Shown here piece by piece: positions 50,992 through 58,812 of a stretch of 64,000 nucleotides of DNA. Made by a program: the position numbers and the translations under genes. Source of the DNA: Caballeronia glebae (GTDB lineage: Bacteria; Pseudomonadota; Gammaproteobacteria; Burkholderiales; Burkholderiaceae); contig NZ_FCOJ02000009.1 in NCBI RefSeq assembly GCF_001545035.1, forward strand, positions 62,001-126,000, written 5' to 3'. The notes under the pieces are model-generated. The model saw nothing but the letters and a program-made list of their open reading frames with translations. It was not told the origin of the DNA and made no database searches. Each line of letters begins with the position of its first letter. The stretch's first letter is position 1.

Positions 50992-51518
50992 GACAGGTCC
51001 TCCGATACACTCATCGAGGCGGACAGCGTTGCCATCTGCGAGTAGAACGCGTCGTCGTCCTCGTTGGGAAACGGCTCGTTCAGGTCGGCAGATGCAATGG
51101 CACGGGACGGTGCCTGAAGCGTGCCATCGAGCGCCGCCGCCACCTGATCGTAGACTCTGCTGAACTCGCGACGCGCGTTCGTCAGAAGCTCCGACAAGCC
51201 GCTATACCCGGTGAGGCTACGGATCTCCGCAGCAGACCACTGACTTGCATACCCTTCCTGATACGACCAGAGAAGGTGCTGCATTTCGACCGTGGGCGTG
51301 ACTGCAACTTCGCACGCGCCGGGCGTCGTGGCGACCAGCAACAGCGTCTGACCGGACTGCGCCAGTACCGCGCCGCGGTGTTGACCGAACGGCTGATGCT
51401 GAATCGCAGCGGTAAAGCCGGCCAAATCGACCAACGACTTTTGAAGATCACGCGATGAGCAGTCGCCCAACGCAAAGGTGCGAACCCAGTTCGGGCCAGC
51501 GGGATAAAGACCAAACAT
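50979..51518 (-). CDS. hypothetical protein coupled to the SbcC-like gene, 179 aa
   Basis: I do not recognise this protein. It starts at 51518 with GGAG six bases upstream and overlaps the ATPase gene by 13 bases. The chain shows beta-rich regions (QHRGAVLAQSGQTLLLVATT; EVAVTPTVEMQHLLWSYQEG) and a helical centre (GYSGLSELLTNARREFSRVY). Placed between sbcD-like and sbcC-like genes, it may be part of the same complex. Confidence 0.65.
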   Translation of the reverse strand: MFGLYPAGPNWVRTFALGDCSSRDLQKSLVDLAGFTAAIQHQPFGQHRGAVLAQSGQTLLLVATTPGACEVAVTPTVEMQHLLWSYQEGYASQWSAAEIRSLTGYSGLSELLTNARREFSRVYDQVAAALDGTLQAPSRAIASADLNEPFPNEDDDAFYSQMATLSASMSVSEDLSCGL

Positions 51519-51550
51519 GATGCACTCCGTTATGGTGGGCGGAATGCGGC

Positions 51551-51577
51551 CCCGGTAGGGATCGCTCCCCGCCAGGG
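51551..51577 (-). other. imperfect intercistronic hairpin
   Basis: CCCCGGTAGGG and CCCCGCCAGGG-type arms (mirror-imperfect) around an ATCGCT loop, between the SbcD-like stop and the 179-aa gene. It has the same GC-rich style and spacing as the other operon hairpins, but pairing is weaker. Confidence 0.5.
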
Positions 51578-51744
51578 TGAAAGAAAAGATGAACTGCTAG
51601 AGAAAGGTCCTGCCACTACTAGTCGATGCGTCAAAGACGCTGTGAAACCTCTGTTTCGATAGCGACGATCAAAATCGGCTATCGGAACACGGCTTGGGTG
51701 TTCAGGCGAAGGAGCCATACTGGCCTCCTCGCATGAGCGGCTAC

Positions 51745-53145
51745 TTACGCCGCGAACAAATCATCGTTGAGCCACGAAAGCTGACTTGCCGAAGCCGACT
51801 CGACGATTTCCACCGTCGCATCGGGCATGGGCATGGGCAGTGCATCGTCGCCAACATCGCTATGCGGAGCTACGTGGGCCGTCAGCGGCGCAGACTCGGA
51901 TATGCTCGACAATGCGTCAGCGTCGGTCAGTCGAGCCAGCACGCCAGCAGCGATTGCGTCCGCGTCCCCCGTTTCCAGCAACTGCAGCCGGTCAAGCAAG
52001 GGCGCCGGATCGACATCAGCGTGTTCGCACCAGCGCTCGAGCTTCCGATCAATTGACGTTTCGAGGCTGATGCCTTGGGCGCGTGACCGGACGACGGGAA
52101 GAATGCGAGCTTCGACCTTCAGCTCGGCCGCGTTGCCGAACAGCGCCGCGATCGCGTCGCGGTCCACTGACTGTTTGTGCTCTTCGTCAACCTGCCAACG
52201 AATTCGCACGAACTTGTCGGTCGCATCGAGCGCGATTGCCGTCAGGCGTTCCATGTCGGGCGGTCCGTCAAAGTCGACGCAGATCGTCTGCCGAGACGGC
52301 GTCACGACCAGATCAGCTTGCGCGCTTCCCACCTCGACATTCCACATGAGGAAGCCCTTGTCGCCTTCCTCGCCGTAGTGGAATCGCCCGATCGAACCGG
52401 GATACGCCACAACGCGCCCCGCTCGCTCCCACTGCTGTGCTTTATGGATGTGCCCAAGCATGAATGCATCGCATTCGGCCTCGATTAGACTGCCAAGCGA
52501 AAACTCATGATCGAACCCCGCCATCGTCACGCCGTGCTCGGTCGTACAACCGTTGACCGTGCCGTGTGAAACCCCGACAGTCCGGATGCCTGCGGCACGA
52601 AGCTGCTGATTGACGCGCCCGGCAGCGACCAGATAGTCACCTAGGACGGCTTCAAGACCCGTCCCGGTTTCCTTGGCACCGACAGCAGCCGCCAGTTGCC
52701 CCTTGTTCACCGTGGGCAAGCAGGTGAACACGACATCAGCGCCGATTGCGAGCACCTCGCGCAGCTCGTCGTCCGAGAAAACCGGGCCGTCCGAGGGATA
52801 GAACCGCCCCTCGTGGAGGCTTACCTGCTGCACGCGTTCCGCCACGTAGATCTGATGCGTCGTTGCCATCAGTTCGAAGTTGCGCAGCGTGCCCGGCGGC
52901 TCGTGTGAGAACGTGCCCTGCAGCATCAGGACCGGCATGCTGCCGCTCAGCCCATTGATGCGCCGCGCAAGGCGGTTCAACGACGGCGCGTGTGCATCAA
53001 GCCGATGGTCCGTCGCGTCGCCCGAGATCACCGCAACATCGGCGTGTGCGAGAACCGCGTGCTCGGCGGCAAAGCCAAAGCATCGGTCCGACTCTTCAAG
53101 ATTTCCCGGCGCGTAGTGCAGGTCAGAAAAATGTGCGATCTTCAA
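51745..53145 (-). CDS. SbcD/Mre11-like metallophosphoesterase
   Basis: A 466-residue nuclease-type phosphoesterase. I start at TTG 53145, with GGAGG just upstream, so the protein begins LKIAHFSDLHYAPGN; the frame is open further up but without a start signal. Metal ligands: Asp8/His10 (SDLH), Asp43 (VISGDATDH), GTFSHE at 77-82 in place of GNHE, His194 (VSHGT) and His232/His234 (GHIHKA). The C-terminal half is a capping/ATPase-binding region with a Pro-rich acidic tail. It precedes the SbcC-like gene in the operon, separated by one orphan gene. Confidence 0.9.
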   Translation of the reverse strand: MKIAHFSDLHYAPGNLEESDRCFGFAAEHAVLAHADVAVISGDATDHRLDAHAPSLNRLARRINGLSGSMPVLMLQGTFSHEPPGTLRNFELMATTHQIYVAERVQQVSLHEGRFYPSDGPVFSDDELREVLAIGADVVFTCLPTVNKGQLAAAVGAKETGTGLEAVLGDYLVAAGRVNQQLRAAGIRTVGVSHGTVNGCTTEHGVTMAGFDHEFSLGSLIEAECDAFMLGHIHKAQQWERAGRVVAYPGSIGRFHYGEEGDKGFLMWNVEVGSAQADLVVTPSRQTICVDFDGPPDMERLTAIALDATDKFVRIRWQVDEEHKQSVDRDAIAALFGNAAELKVEARILPVVRSRAQGISLETSIDRKLERWCEHADVDPAPLLDRLQLLETGDADAIAAGVLARLTDADALSSISESAPLTAHVAPHSDVGDDALPMPMPDATVEIVESASASQLSWLNDDLFAA

Positions 53146-53213
53146 ATCGCCTCCTATAAAGAAAAAGGCCACCCGAAGGTAGCCAGTATTTGCCGATGCG
53201 CCGCTCGGGCGCG

Positions 53214-53708
53214 CTAAGAAAGGGATCGCGTTGACAGCGTGTCGCGGACTTTCATCAGTGCCTTGCCCAAAAGGTTCTGGCCACGCCACTTCGACTTGTC
53301 CGTGATGTCTGGATGATGCTCACCAAGACCCACGCCCCATATCGTGTCGTAAGGACTTGCTTCGACCAGTTCGGTTGGAGCAGTCGCAAGCAACAGCGTT
53401 CGCAGACCCGGATGCTGCGCGAACTTCTCACGGCATCCGACGTACACGATCGACTCGCGCTTGGCCTTCCATGTTTCGAGATCGAAACCTTTAACCTTGC
53501 GCCCGAGGGCTTTTTGTTCCTTGGGCAGATGCGTGGCGAGCACAGCCTGAGCGATGTCTTCGTCGCCGAACAGCTTGGCTTTCGAAAACATCATGAACTG
53601 TTCAACACTGACGAAATCGACGTCGTGATACGAAAAGCGGCACGGATGCCAGTTGCTAAATGCGTCCTCCGCGCCGAAGAACAGCGTGAAGTTGCCGACT
53701 CTACGCAT
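53214..53708 (-). CDS. NADAR-domain protein (YbiA-like)
   Basis: A 164-residue NADAR protein. Visible are FGAEDAFSNWHPCRFSYHDV, FVSVEQFMMFSKAKLFGD, LVEASPYDTIWGVGLGEH and RGQNLLGKALMKVR, all family blocks. NADAR proteins act on ADP-ribose or base glycosidic bonds; some remove ADP-ribose from guanine bases and partner DarT-like toxins, others act in riboflavin or defence settings. No DarT homologue is seen here. AGGAGA lies upstream of the ATG at 53708. It sits between the gp3-like and SbcD-like genes. Confidence 0.88.
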   Translation of the reverse strand: MRRVGNFTLFFGAEDAFSNWHPCRFSYHDVDFVSVEQFMMFSKAKLFGDEDIAQAVLATHLPKEQKALGRKVKGFDLETWKAKRESIVYVGCREKFAQHPGLRTLLLATAPTELVEASPYDTIWGVGLGEHHPDITDKSKWRGQNLLGKALMKVRDTLSTRSLS

Positions 53709-53874
53709 TGGAATCTCCTTCGCGCGAACAAGTAGATGGGCCGCCGAAGCGGACGAATTCGATGCGCACGTGTGAGCGCGGTCGAAAGCATTTGAGCAAG
53801 CGGTTCTTGCTGAAATGCTCTCATGCGCGAGCGTAGAAGAAAGGATGCCAGCCCCCGAAGGGGACTGGCCAAGG

Positions 53875-55200
53875 TTAGACGTAGGCAGCTTGTGCAATTG
53901 CGTCCTGAATTTCGACGTCGAGCGAGGCGGGATCGTCGAGCGCGTTCTTGAGACGCGCATTCATCGCATCGACATCAGCGATGCGTTCGATCCAGCCGCG
54001 ACCGTACGTCTGGTGCGCGTACTTGCGGAAGCCGTTCTGTCGCTCCGGCTGACTTAGGCCCAGACGATGCAGCAGGTCCGACATGCGGTGACGCTTATCT
54101 TCCAGCGTCTCGTCGGGATCCGGCGAGTCGTCGTCATGACCATCGGCGCCGTCGATGCCCGATGATGCGCCATCGCCTGTCAGTGCGTCCTCGGCCTGCT
54201 GCTCTGGCTGAAGGAGCGGATCACCGATCGACTGTACTGTTCCGTCCGACTCCAGCAGCGCCACTGCACGACTGGCAGCATCGAGCGCCGGTTGAGCCTC
54301 CTCCGCGCCATCCAGCAGGGCGCCTAGGTCGATGTCGGCATCGAGCACCGTCAACATCTGCTTCTGACGCACGGCCTGGCCGTTATCGTCAATCCGCGTA
54401 ATGTCGAACTCTTTCTTCGAGAGCCAGAAGCGCGTGCCGGTGAGCCTGCCGCGCGCCAATGCCACGGTCTGCATCGCCGAATACGCCTTCTGCAGCACGT
54501 AGATCGAGTTGGTCGGCAGCTCGATCAGCCCAAGCCCCTTCACGTCGGGAACCGCAAACAAGAAGTTTGCGGTTAGGTTGCACTTCCGGTCCTGATACTG
54601 CGGACAGACGTGAGGATCACAGACGCCATCGGGAATGTCGTCGTCTTGCCGGTGAACGACCAGCCGCCCACCGAAGGATCGACGGGCCCGCTGTGCACGT
54701 GCGTTACGCTCGACCGGCGCGTACGTCTTGCAATAGCGCTTGCCGTCGCGGTCGTACTCCGAGAAGTACTGTCGCCCGGTTGTCGTGTACGCGGCCATCT
54801 GATTGGGCACATTGCGCAGCCAGTCGTCGAACGCAAACATGATCGGGAAGCGGTATAGCCGCAACCCGTGACCGCGATCTTCGCCATACAGCCGCAGGAT
54901 CTCGTCAGCCGTGTCCGGATTCGAGAAATCCGAGCGTCTGCAGACGAAGTAGTCGACGTTGCGCGGAATGAGCGCGTTGCGCAGCTTCAGCGACGTTTCG
55001 AGCACCTTGCCGATGGCTTCGAACGACTCACCCGCGGCCACCATGTCGCTATAGAGCTTGACCGCTTTTTCGTTGGCTTGATGCGCCCGCGTAAGCACTT
55101 TGATACCGGGTCGAATCTTGCCGATCGTGGGCGGGCGGATAGCTCGTTCTTCAACGAGGCTGCGCGGCGCGTGATCGAACATCTGAACTACTGCATTCAT
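53875..55200 (-). CDS. gp3/recombination-directionality-factor-like zinc protein
   Basis: A 441-residue protein. The first two-thirds match the RDF/gp3-like family, often labelled 'hydrolase or metal-binding protein': PPTIGKIRPGIKVLTRA, NALIPRNVDYFVCRRSDF, then cysteines Cys157, Cys194, Cys199 and Cys207 (CDPHVCPQYQDRKC), a likely zinc site, and FAVPDVKGLGLIELPTNSIY. Phage members control integrase direction, but most relatives are untested. The C-terminal part is acidic. AAGGAAA precedes the ATG. It overlaps the upstream small gene by four bases. Confidence 0.75.
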   Translation of the reverse strand: MNAVVQMFDHAPRSLVEERAIRPPTIGKIRPGIKVLTRAHQANEKAVKLYSDMVAAGESFEAIGKVLETSLKLRNALIPRNVDYFVCRRSDFSNPDTADEILRLYGEDRGHGLRLYRFPIMFAFDDWLRNVPNQMAAYTTTGRQYFSEYDRDGKRYCKTYAPVERNARAQRARRSFGGRLVVHRQDDDIPDGVCDPHVCPQYQDRKCNLTANFLFAVPDVKGLGLIELPTNSIYVLQKAYSAMQTVALARGRLTGTRFWLSKKEFDITRIDDNGQAVRQKQMLTVLDADIDLGALLDGAEEAQPALDAASRAVALLESDGTVQSIGDPLLQPEQQAEDALTGDGASSGIDGADGHDDDSPDPDETLEDKRHRMSDLLHRLGLSQPERQNGFRKYAHQTYGRGWIERIADVDAMNARLKNALDDPASLDVEIQDAIAQAAYV

Positions 55201-55466
55201 GATGGTTTCCTTGCGAGAAAGAAGATGGCGTTGGTCCGCAGCGTTTCAGCCTGAGATTGCATCTCTCGGGCCGCCGCACTGCCGCGACGTTCGGTGACAT
55301 GGGAAATGAAGACAGAGCGCTCCGCGTCGCTGAACATCGCGACTCGAGCGACTTCGCACCGCTCACGCCAAACGGGGGACGCGGTGTCCGCCTGCTCGCG
55401 CTCGGTATTGATTTGATGCGTGATGGCCTCGGCGATACGCTGATTGAGGCGGTCGGGCAAAAGCAT
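55197..55466 (-). CDS. small hypothetical protein, 89 aa, first gene of the long operon
   Basis: From ATG 55466 with GGAGG nine bases upstream; its stop overlaps the gp3-like start (ATGA). It is helical and charged: LPDRLNQRIAEAITHQINTE, then CEVARVAMFSDAERSVFISH. No family recognised. As first gene it may follow the promoter region at 55.5-56 kb. Confidence 0.65.
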   Translation of the reverse strand: MLLPDRLNQRIAEAITHQINTEREQADTASPVWRERCEVARVAMFSDAERSVFISHVTERRGSAAAREMQSQAETLRTNAIFFLARKPS

Positions 55467-55576
55467 GGAACAGCACCTCCGTTGAGAAAATGTCCGGCCG
55501 CAGGAAGCGACAGACGAAAAAAAAGCCCGCTCCGGTCAGGGAGCGAGCTTCTTGAAATCGATAGAGAGACCTACGC

Positions 55577-55601
55577 GCCACGTCCCTTCCGGGGACGTGG
55601 C
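55577..55601. other. GC-rich hairpin in the leader of the long operon
   Basis: Perfect 10-bp stem GCCACGTCCC / GGGACGTGGC with a 5-base loop, about 110 bases upstream of the first gene. Its place in the 5' leader is compatible with attenuation, but no T-run follows. Confidence 0.6.
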
Positions 55602-56042
55602 GTGCAGGGAGCGGCCGGACAAAGCCGGTGTCGCTCGGTCAGAGAACGTAAAGTCGTTCTCGCGCAGCATGGTCACGCCGCGCAACAGCCCTTTTCGGAA
55701 TTACTTCCGCCGCAGGAATCACGGATCAGCCAACTTCGATCGTTCTACCCAGATCAGGCTCTGGAGAGAGAACACCCGAAAACCCGGGTTCGAACGATGT
55801 ACCGGCGCAAATGAATGCAGCACGGGTACGAGTATCACGGCTGAAATTGGGGAGTGTGTAGCGAGCACACTCAGCACAAGGAAGATTTCCACACCGGTAG
55901 CTATCCGGTCGGCGCATGCCAACGCACGAGGCGGGCACGACTTGCAGAAAAAAGATGGACTCCGGGCTTGGAGTCGAGGTCGATGCGTCGGTGACGCGGG
56001 GAATGGAGTTGAGTATCCGCGTTAAAGGCGGGCGCGTGCGCT

Positions 56043-56072
56043 CGAAAGCTAACGAAATTCATATAGCTTTCG
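56043..56072. promoter_or_regulatory. inverted repeat, possible operator
   Basis: CGAAAGCTA and TAGCTTTCG (56043-56051 and 56064-56072) flank an AT-rich 12-base spacer, just ahead of the plus-strand operon starting at 56096 or 56141. This symmetry suits a dimeric repressor. Assignment is by position only. Confidence 0.5.
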
Positions 56073-56095
56073 CCCGATCGACTCTTGTCTAATCA

Positions 56096-56740
56096 ATGAA
56101 AATTCTATGTGAGAGAGAACACAGACATACCGAAAACCCCATGGCTGCAACCGACCTAGAAGCGCCTGACGAAGACCCTAAGCAAACCGCTGCGCTTGGC
56201 AACGAGAGCGCTGCGCAAAGCGGTCTTCGTCCGTTGAACCGACTGACGAACGACAGTCGTCTCGCTCGCATCAACGGCGACACGCTGGCAAAAACGGAAC
56301 TGCCCTATTACTCGTTGTTTGCGCGTGAATTCCTCCGAGCCGACTTCAACTTCGCGGCCGCAAAGATGACCGTTGCGCGCGGCGGCAAGCTCATCGCGAT
56401 CGAGTCGGAGTTTCGCACCGCCGAGGCGTTCATGAAGAAGGCGCTCGCATGGGCAAGTAAGTTTCCAGGTCGACGTGCGCCGACTCCGCCCGAGATGGTC
56501 ACGCTTGAGATCAAGCACGCCATGTCCGGTCGTCTTGTGCGACTCCTCACGATGTATGACCAGCTTTTCCTCAAGACGATGGAAGCGCTGATGCTGAGAA
56601 CCATGACGGCTCAAGTACGCCAATCCGCGCTCGAGGCTGCCGAGGCACGCATCAATCAAATCCCTTTCTTGTGCATGCCGGACAACGACCGCTTTGCACC
56701 AGAAGGTGTGCTGCTTCCGGACTCGAACCGTACTCACTGA
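56096..56740 (+). CDS. possible AcaB/DUF1845-like conjugation-associated protein, 214 aa
   Basis: The ATG at 56096 gives 214 aa; an internal ATG at 56141 gives 199 aa and is equally possible, both without a good ribosome-binding site. The body is helical: RADFNFAAAKMTVARGGKLI, TAEAFMKKALAWASKFPGRR, then LVRLLTMYDQLFLKTMEALM, a pattern resembling DUF1845/AcaB-like proteins found in integrative and conjugative elements, where some act as transcription activators. The resemblance is moderate. First gene of the plus-strand operon. Confidence 0.6.
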   Translation: MKILCEREHRHTENPMAATDLEAPDEDPKQTAALGNESAAQSGLRPLNRLTNDSRLARINGDTLAKTELPYYSLFAREFLRADFNFAAAKMTVARGGKLIAIESEFRTAEAFMKKALAWASKFPGRRAPTPPEMVTLEIKHAMSGRLVRLLTMYDQLFLKTMEALMLRTMTAQVRQSALEAAEARINQIPFLCMPDNDRFAPEGVLLPDSNRTH

Positions 56741-56823
56741 CATCGGAATAAGACGTCCCTGCGCCTCGGGTTTGCGCCGCAGCGCTGGACTTGCTCGACC
56801 TAACAACGACGGGAGGACCCCGC

Positions 56824-57645
56824 ATGGACTTACGCGAAATTCAACGACTGCATGCGCAGTTCGCACCTGACTCGATGATCATCGATCTGCCGCGGCAAAT
56901 CGCTGCGCTCCCGGCGCCGGCCGACCTGACGGCAGACGCCAAGACAACCACGCTCAAATTGCGGCTTCCGAAGGCCGTGCCTGTCGCGCGCCGAAGCCTC
57001 GTGGCTGTCGCCATCGCCGCTGTCGTGGCTATGGCGGGTATGGGAGCCGCATCGTTGTACAAGTCGGTGGGCGCGTCCTCCGCGCACGACGTAAAGAAGA
57101 CCGCCGCTCAGCCGCAATCCAACGGAAGCGAACGGCCAGCAACGGAAGGACCGGCAGTCGCCGCGGCGACGCGCCCGATCGATGCGGAGCCACCTCACCC
57201 GGTAGCGCTTGTTCCGATGCTGACGGGAAAAGACGTTGCTTCCGGTTCCCCAATCGGTCTGACGGCTGACCAGTTCAAAAATTCGCTGAGTACGACGAGC
57301 GGCCCAGCAGCGGGCGCGACCGCCAACAAGGCCGTTCCTCCCGTCTCGAACGATGATCAACGCGCGGCTGCCTCGCCTATTCATCAAGCTCGTCGCGACG
57401 CAGAGGCAGCTAGTCAGGCTTCCACTAAACCCGCGACGTCAGTGACGCCCGCGCAAGCTGCGGCGCAGGCTGCCGCCGAGGAGCAAGCGTCGCAACAACA
57501 CGCGACACCGGCCCGTACGCACAGCTACCGTCATCGCTCTCATTCGCGAGATGAGCAGGCAAGCGATGGCGACACCGGGTCGGCTGCTAGCAAGAAGTCG
57601 GCACCAGCGAACCGCGCCGGCTCGAACGAAGTGCAGATGTTTTAA
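56824..57645 (+). CDS. single-pass membrane protein with low-complexity extracytoplasmic part, 273 aa
   Basis: The ATG at 56824 follows GGGAGG. The N-terminal 50 residues are cytoplasmic; a membrane helix is near 58-80 (SLVAVAIAAVVAMAGMGAAS), then Ala/Pro/Ser/Gln-rich sequence (SVTPAQAAAQAAAEEQASQQ) and a His/Arg patch (HSYRHRSHSRDEQASDGDTG). It may span the periplasm as a TonB/TraB-like rod. Exact role unknown. It precedes the bactofilin gene by 12 bases. Confidence 0.65.
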   Translation: MDLREIQRLHAQFAPDSMIIDLPRQIAALPAPADLTADAKTTTLKLRLPKAVPVARRSLVAVAIAAVVAMAGMGAASLYKSVGASSAHDVKKTAAQPQSNGSERPATEGPAVAAATRPIDAEPPHPVALVPMLTGKDVASGSPIGLTADQFKNSLSTTSGPAAGATANKAVPPVSNDDQRAAASPIHQARRDAEAASQASTKPATSVTPAQAAAQAAAEEQASQQHATPARTHSYRHRSHSRDEQASDGDTGSAASKKSAPANRAGSNEVQMF

Positions 57646-57657
57646 GGAAACGACACC

Positions 57658-58110
57658 ATGAAAACCGAACTCAATCTCACGCTTATTGCGCGCGGCTGCG
57701 CGATCACCGGCGACATGGTCGTGGATCACGGCATTTCGTTCTTCGGCCTGCTCGACGGCGGCATCATCTCGACGCAGGGTCTGCTGCACATCGGCGAAGG
57801 CGGACTCGTGAAGGGCTCCGCGCAGGGCGAGCACGTTCGCATTGACGGGCGCGTCGAGGGAGATGTGCACGCTCGGGGCTCGCTGGAAATCAACGGCCAA
57901 GTCTCGGGCGACATCTTTTACTCCGGCACGATCCGCCTTGGTCCGCGTGCGTCTTTGAATGGCACGCTGAAGCGCGTTGCAAGAATGCTCACGATCGAGG
58001 CGGATTCGACGCCGGACGAAGGGCCTATCGCCGGTCCGCGCCTGGACGACGTGAAAGGCCTGGAACGCGCGGAATCAAATGTGACAGAGCTCTCACGGGC
58101 AAAGGCCTGA
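57658..58110 (+). CDS. bactofilin-family polymer-forming protein
   Basis: A 150-residue bactofilin. The beta-helix core shows the usual repeated turns: LIARGCAITGDMVVDHGISF, VRIDGRVEGDVHARGSLEIN and GDIFYSGTIRLGPRASLNG. AAGGA lies nine bases upstream. Bactofilins form nucleotide-free cytoskeletal filaments that position cell-wall or DNA-segregation proteins. Location in a conjugative element, flanked by genes for membrane-anchored proteins, suggests a scaffold at the membrane. Confidence 0.9.
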   Translation: MKTELNLTLIARGCAITGDMVVDHGISFFGLLDGGIISTQGLLHIGEGGLVKGSAQGEHVRIDGRVEGDVHARGSLEINGQVSGDIFYSGTIRLGPRASLNGTLKRVARMLTIEADSTPDEGPIAGPRLDDVKGLERAESNVTELSRAKA

Positions 58111-58175
58111 GCGCCTATAAGCCCGATGCTTCACCGAAAACCGGTCAAAGTCTCTGAGAACCCATTGCGCCGCCG

Positions 58176-58616
58176 GTGGCGGCTACCGCCGGTTCACAGG
58201 TTCGGACGGATGCGCAGCGGAAAGCGCTCGACGCCCCACTGGACGAGCTTTTCGGAACTTCGGCCGACGATCTCGAAGCCCCGCCCGCGCCTCGTTCCAA
58301 GGTCTCCTGGCCACCGTTGGATGCAAGTATGACAACCCTCGTTCACCTCTTCGGAATCTCCCCCAACGTTCTCGACCTTGTTGGAAAGTCCCTCGTTTTC
58401 GCGCTCTTACTGGCCCTCGCGATCGGCATACAGTTCGCAAACATGGGCCTCGTTCGCTTCAAATCATCCACTAACGGCGACGAAACGACGCCGGCACGCG
58501 ACGCACCGACTCTACATTCGGCACCCGGGAAAGAGACGCAAGTGCGTGAGTATGCGCGGTTGGATAAGGACACGACCACAGGATGGGACGCGACAGCCGA
58601 CCATGAAACCGATTGA
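58176..58616 (+). CDS. membrane protein, 146 aa
   Basis: From GTG 58176 a soluble N-terminus (LDAPLDELFGTSADDLEAPP) leads to one membrane helix near 66-90 (LVGKSLVFALLLALAIGIQF), then a charged tail. The ribosome-binding site is weak. It follows the bactofilin gene by 65 bases and overlaps the next small gene by 14 bases. It may anchor the bactofilin; this is inference from position. Confidence 0.6.
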   Translation: MAATAGSQVRTDAQRKALDAPLDELFGTSADDLEAPPAPRSKVSWPPLDASMTTLVHLFGISPNVLDLVGKSLVFALLLALAIGIQFANMGLVRFKSSTNGDETTPARDAPTLHSAPGKETQVREYARLDKDTTTGWDATADHETD

Positions 58617-58812
58617 CCCGATCTTCGACTTCCTCACTGTGACGTGGGACGCGGCCGCGCAAGAGGCTGCTTTCGAAGGCCACTGCTTCTGCATGCTCGA
58701 TACCGGACGACTCGTAAATAGCCAGTCGATGCCCGTCGACACGCCTCATTGGAATCGACCGGCTTACCAGTCCGTCGCAAGGTATAAACGCGCTCTGCAA
58801 CGCAAGCGCTAG
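58603..58812 (+). CDS. small hypothetical protein, 69 aa
   Basis: Begins inside the end of the preceding gene, KPIDPIFDFLTVTWDAAAQE, and ends in RYKRALQRKR. The composition is protein-like, but the ribosome-binding site is poor. No family recognised. Last gene of the plus-strand operon. Confidence 0.5.
   Translation: MKPIDPIFDFLTVTWDAAAQEAAFEGHCFCMLDTGRLVNSQSMPVDTPHWNRPAYQSVARYKRALQRKR

Larger units (their letters stand above)
55467..56095. other. control region between the two divergent operons
   Basis: About 630 bases without a supportable gene. It holds a strong hairpin (55577-55601) and an inverted repeat near the plus-strand gene (56043-56072). Promoters for both operons should be here; none could be assigned with confidence. 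Confidence 0.5.

Noticed and set aside
49090..51045. A 651-codon open frame on the plus strand opposite the SbcC-like gene
   Set aside because: It is a GC-driven shadow of the ATPase coding strand; basic, repetitive, no start signal, no family resemblance.
55552..56025. A 157-codon plus-strand frame in the divergent control region
   Set aside because: Basic and low-complexity, crosses a strong hairpin, no start signal; the region is better read as regulatory.
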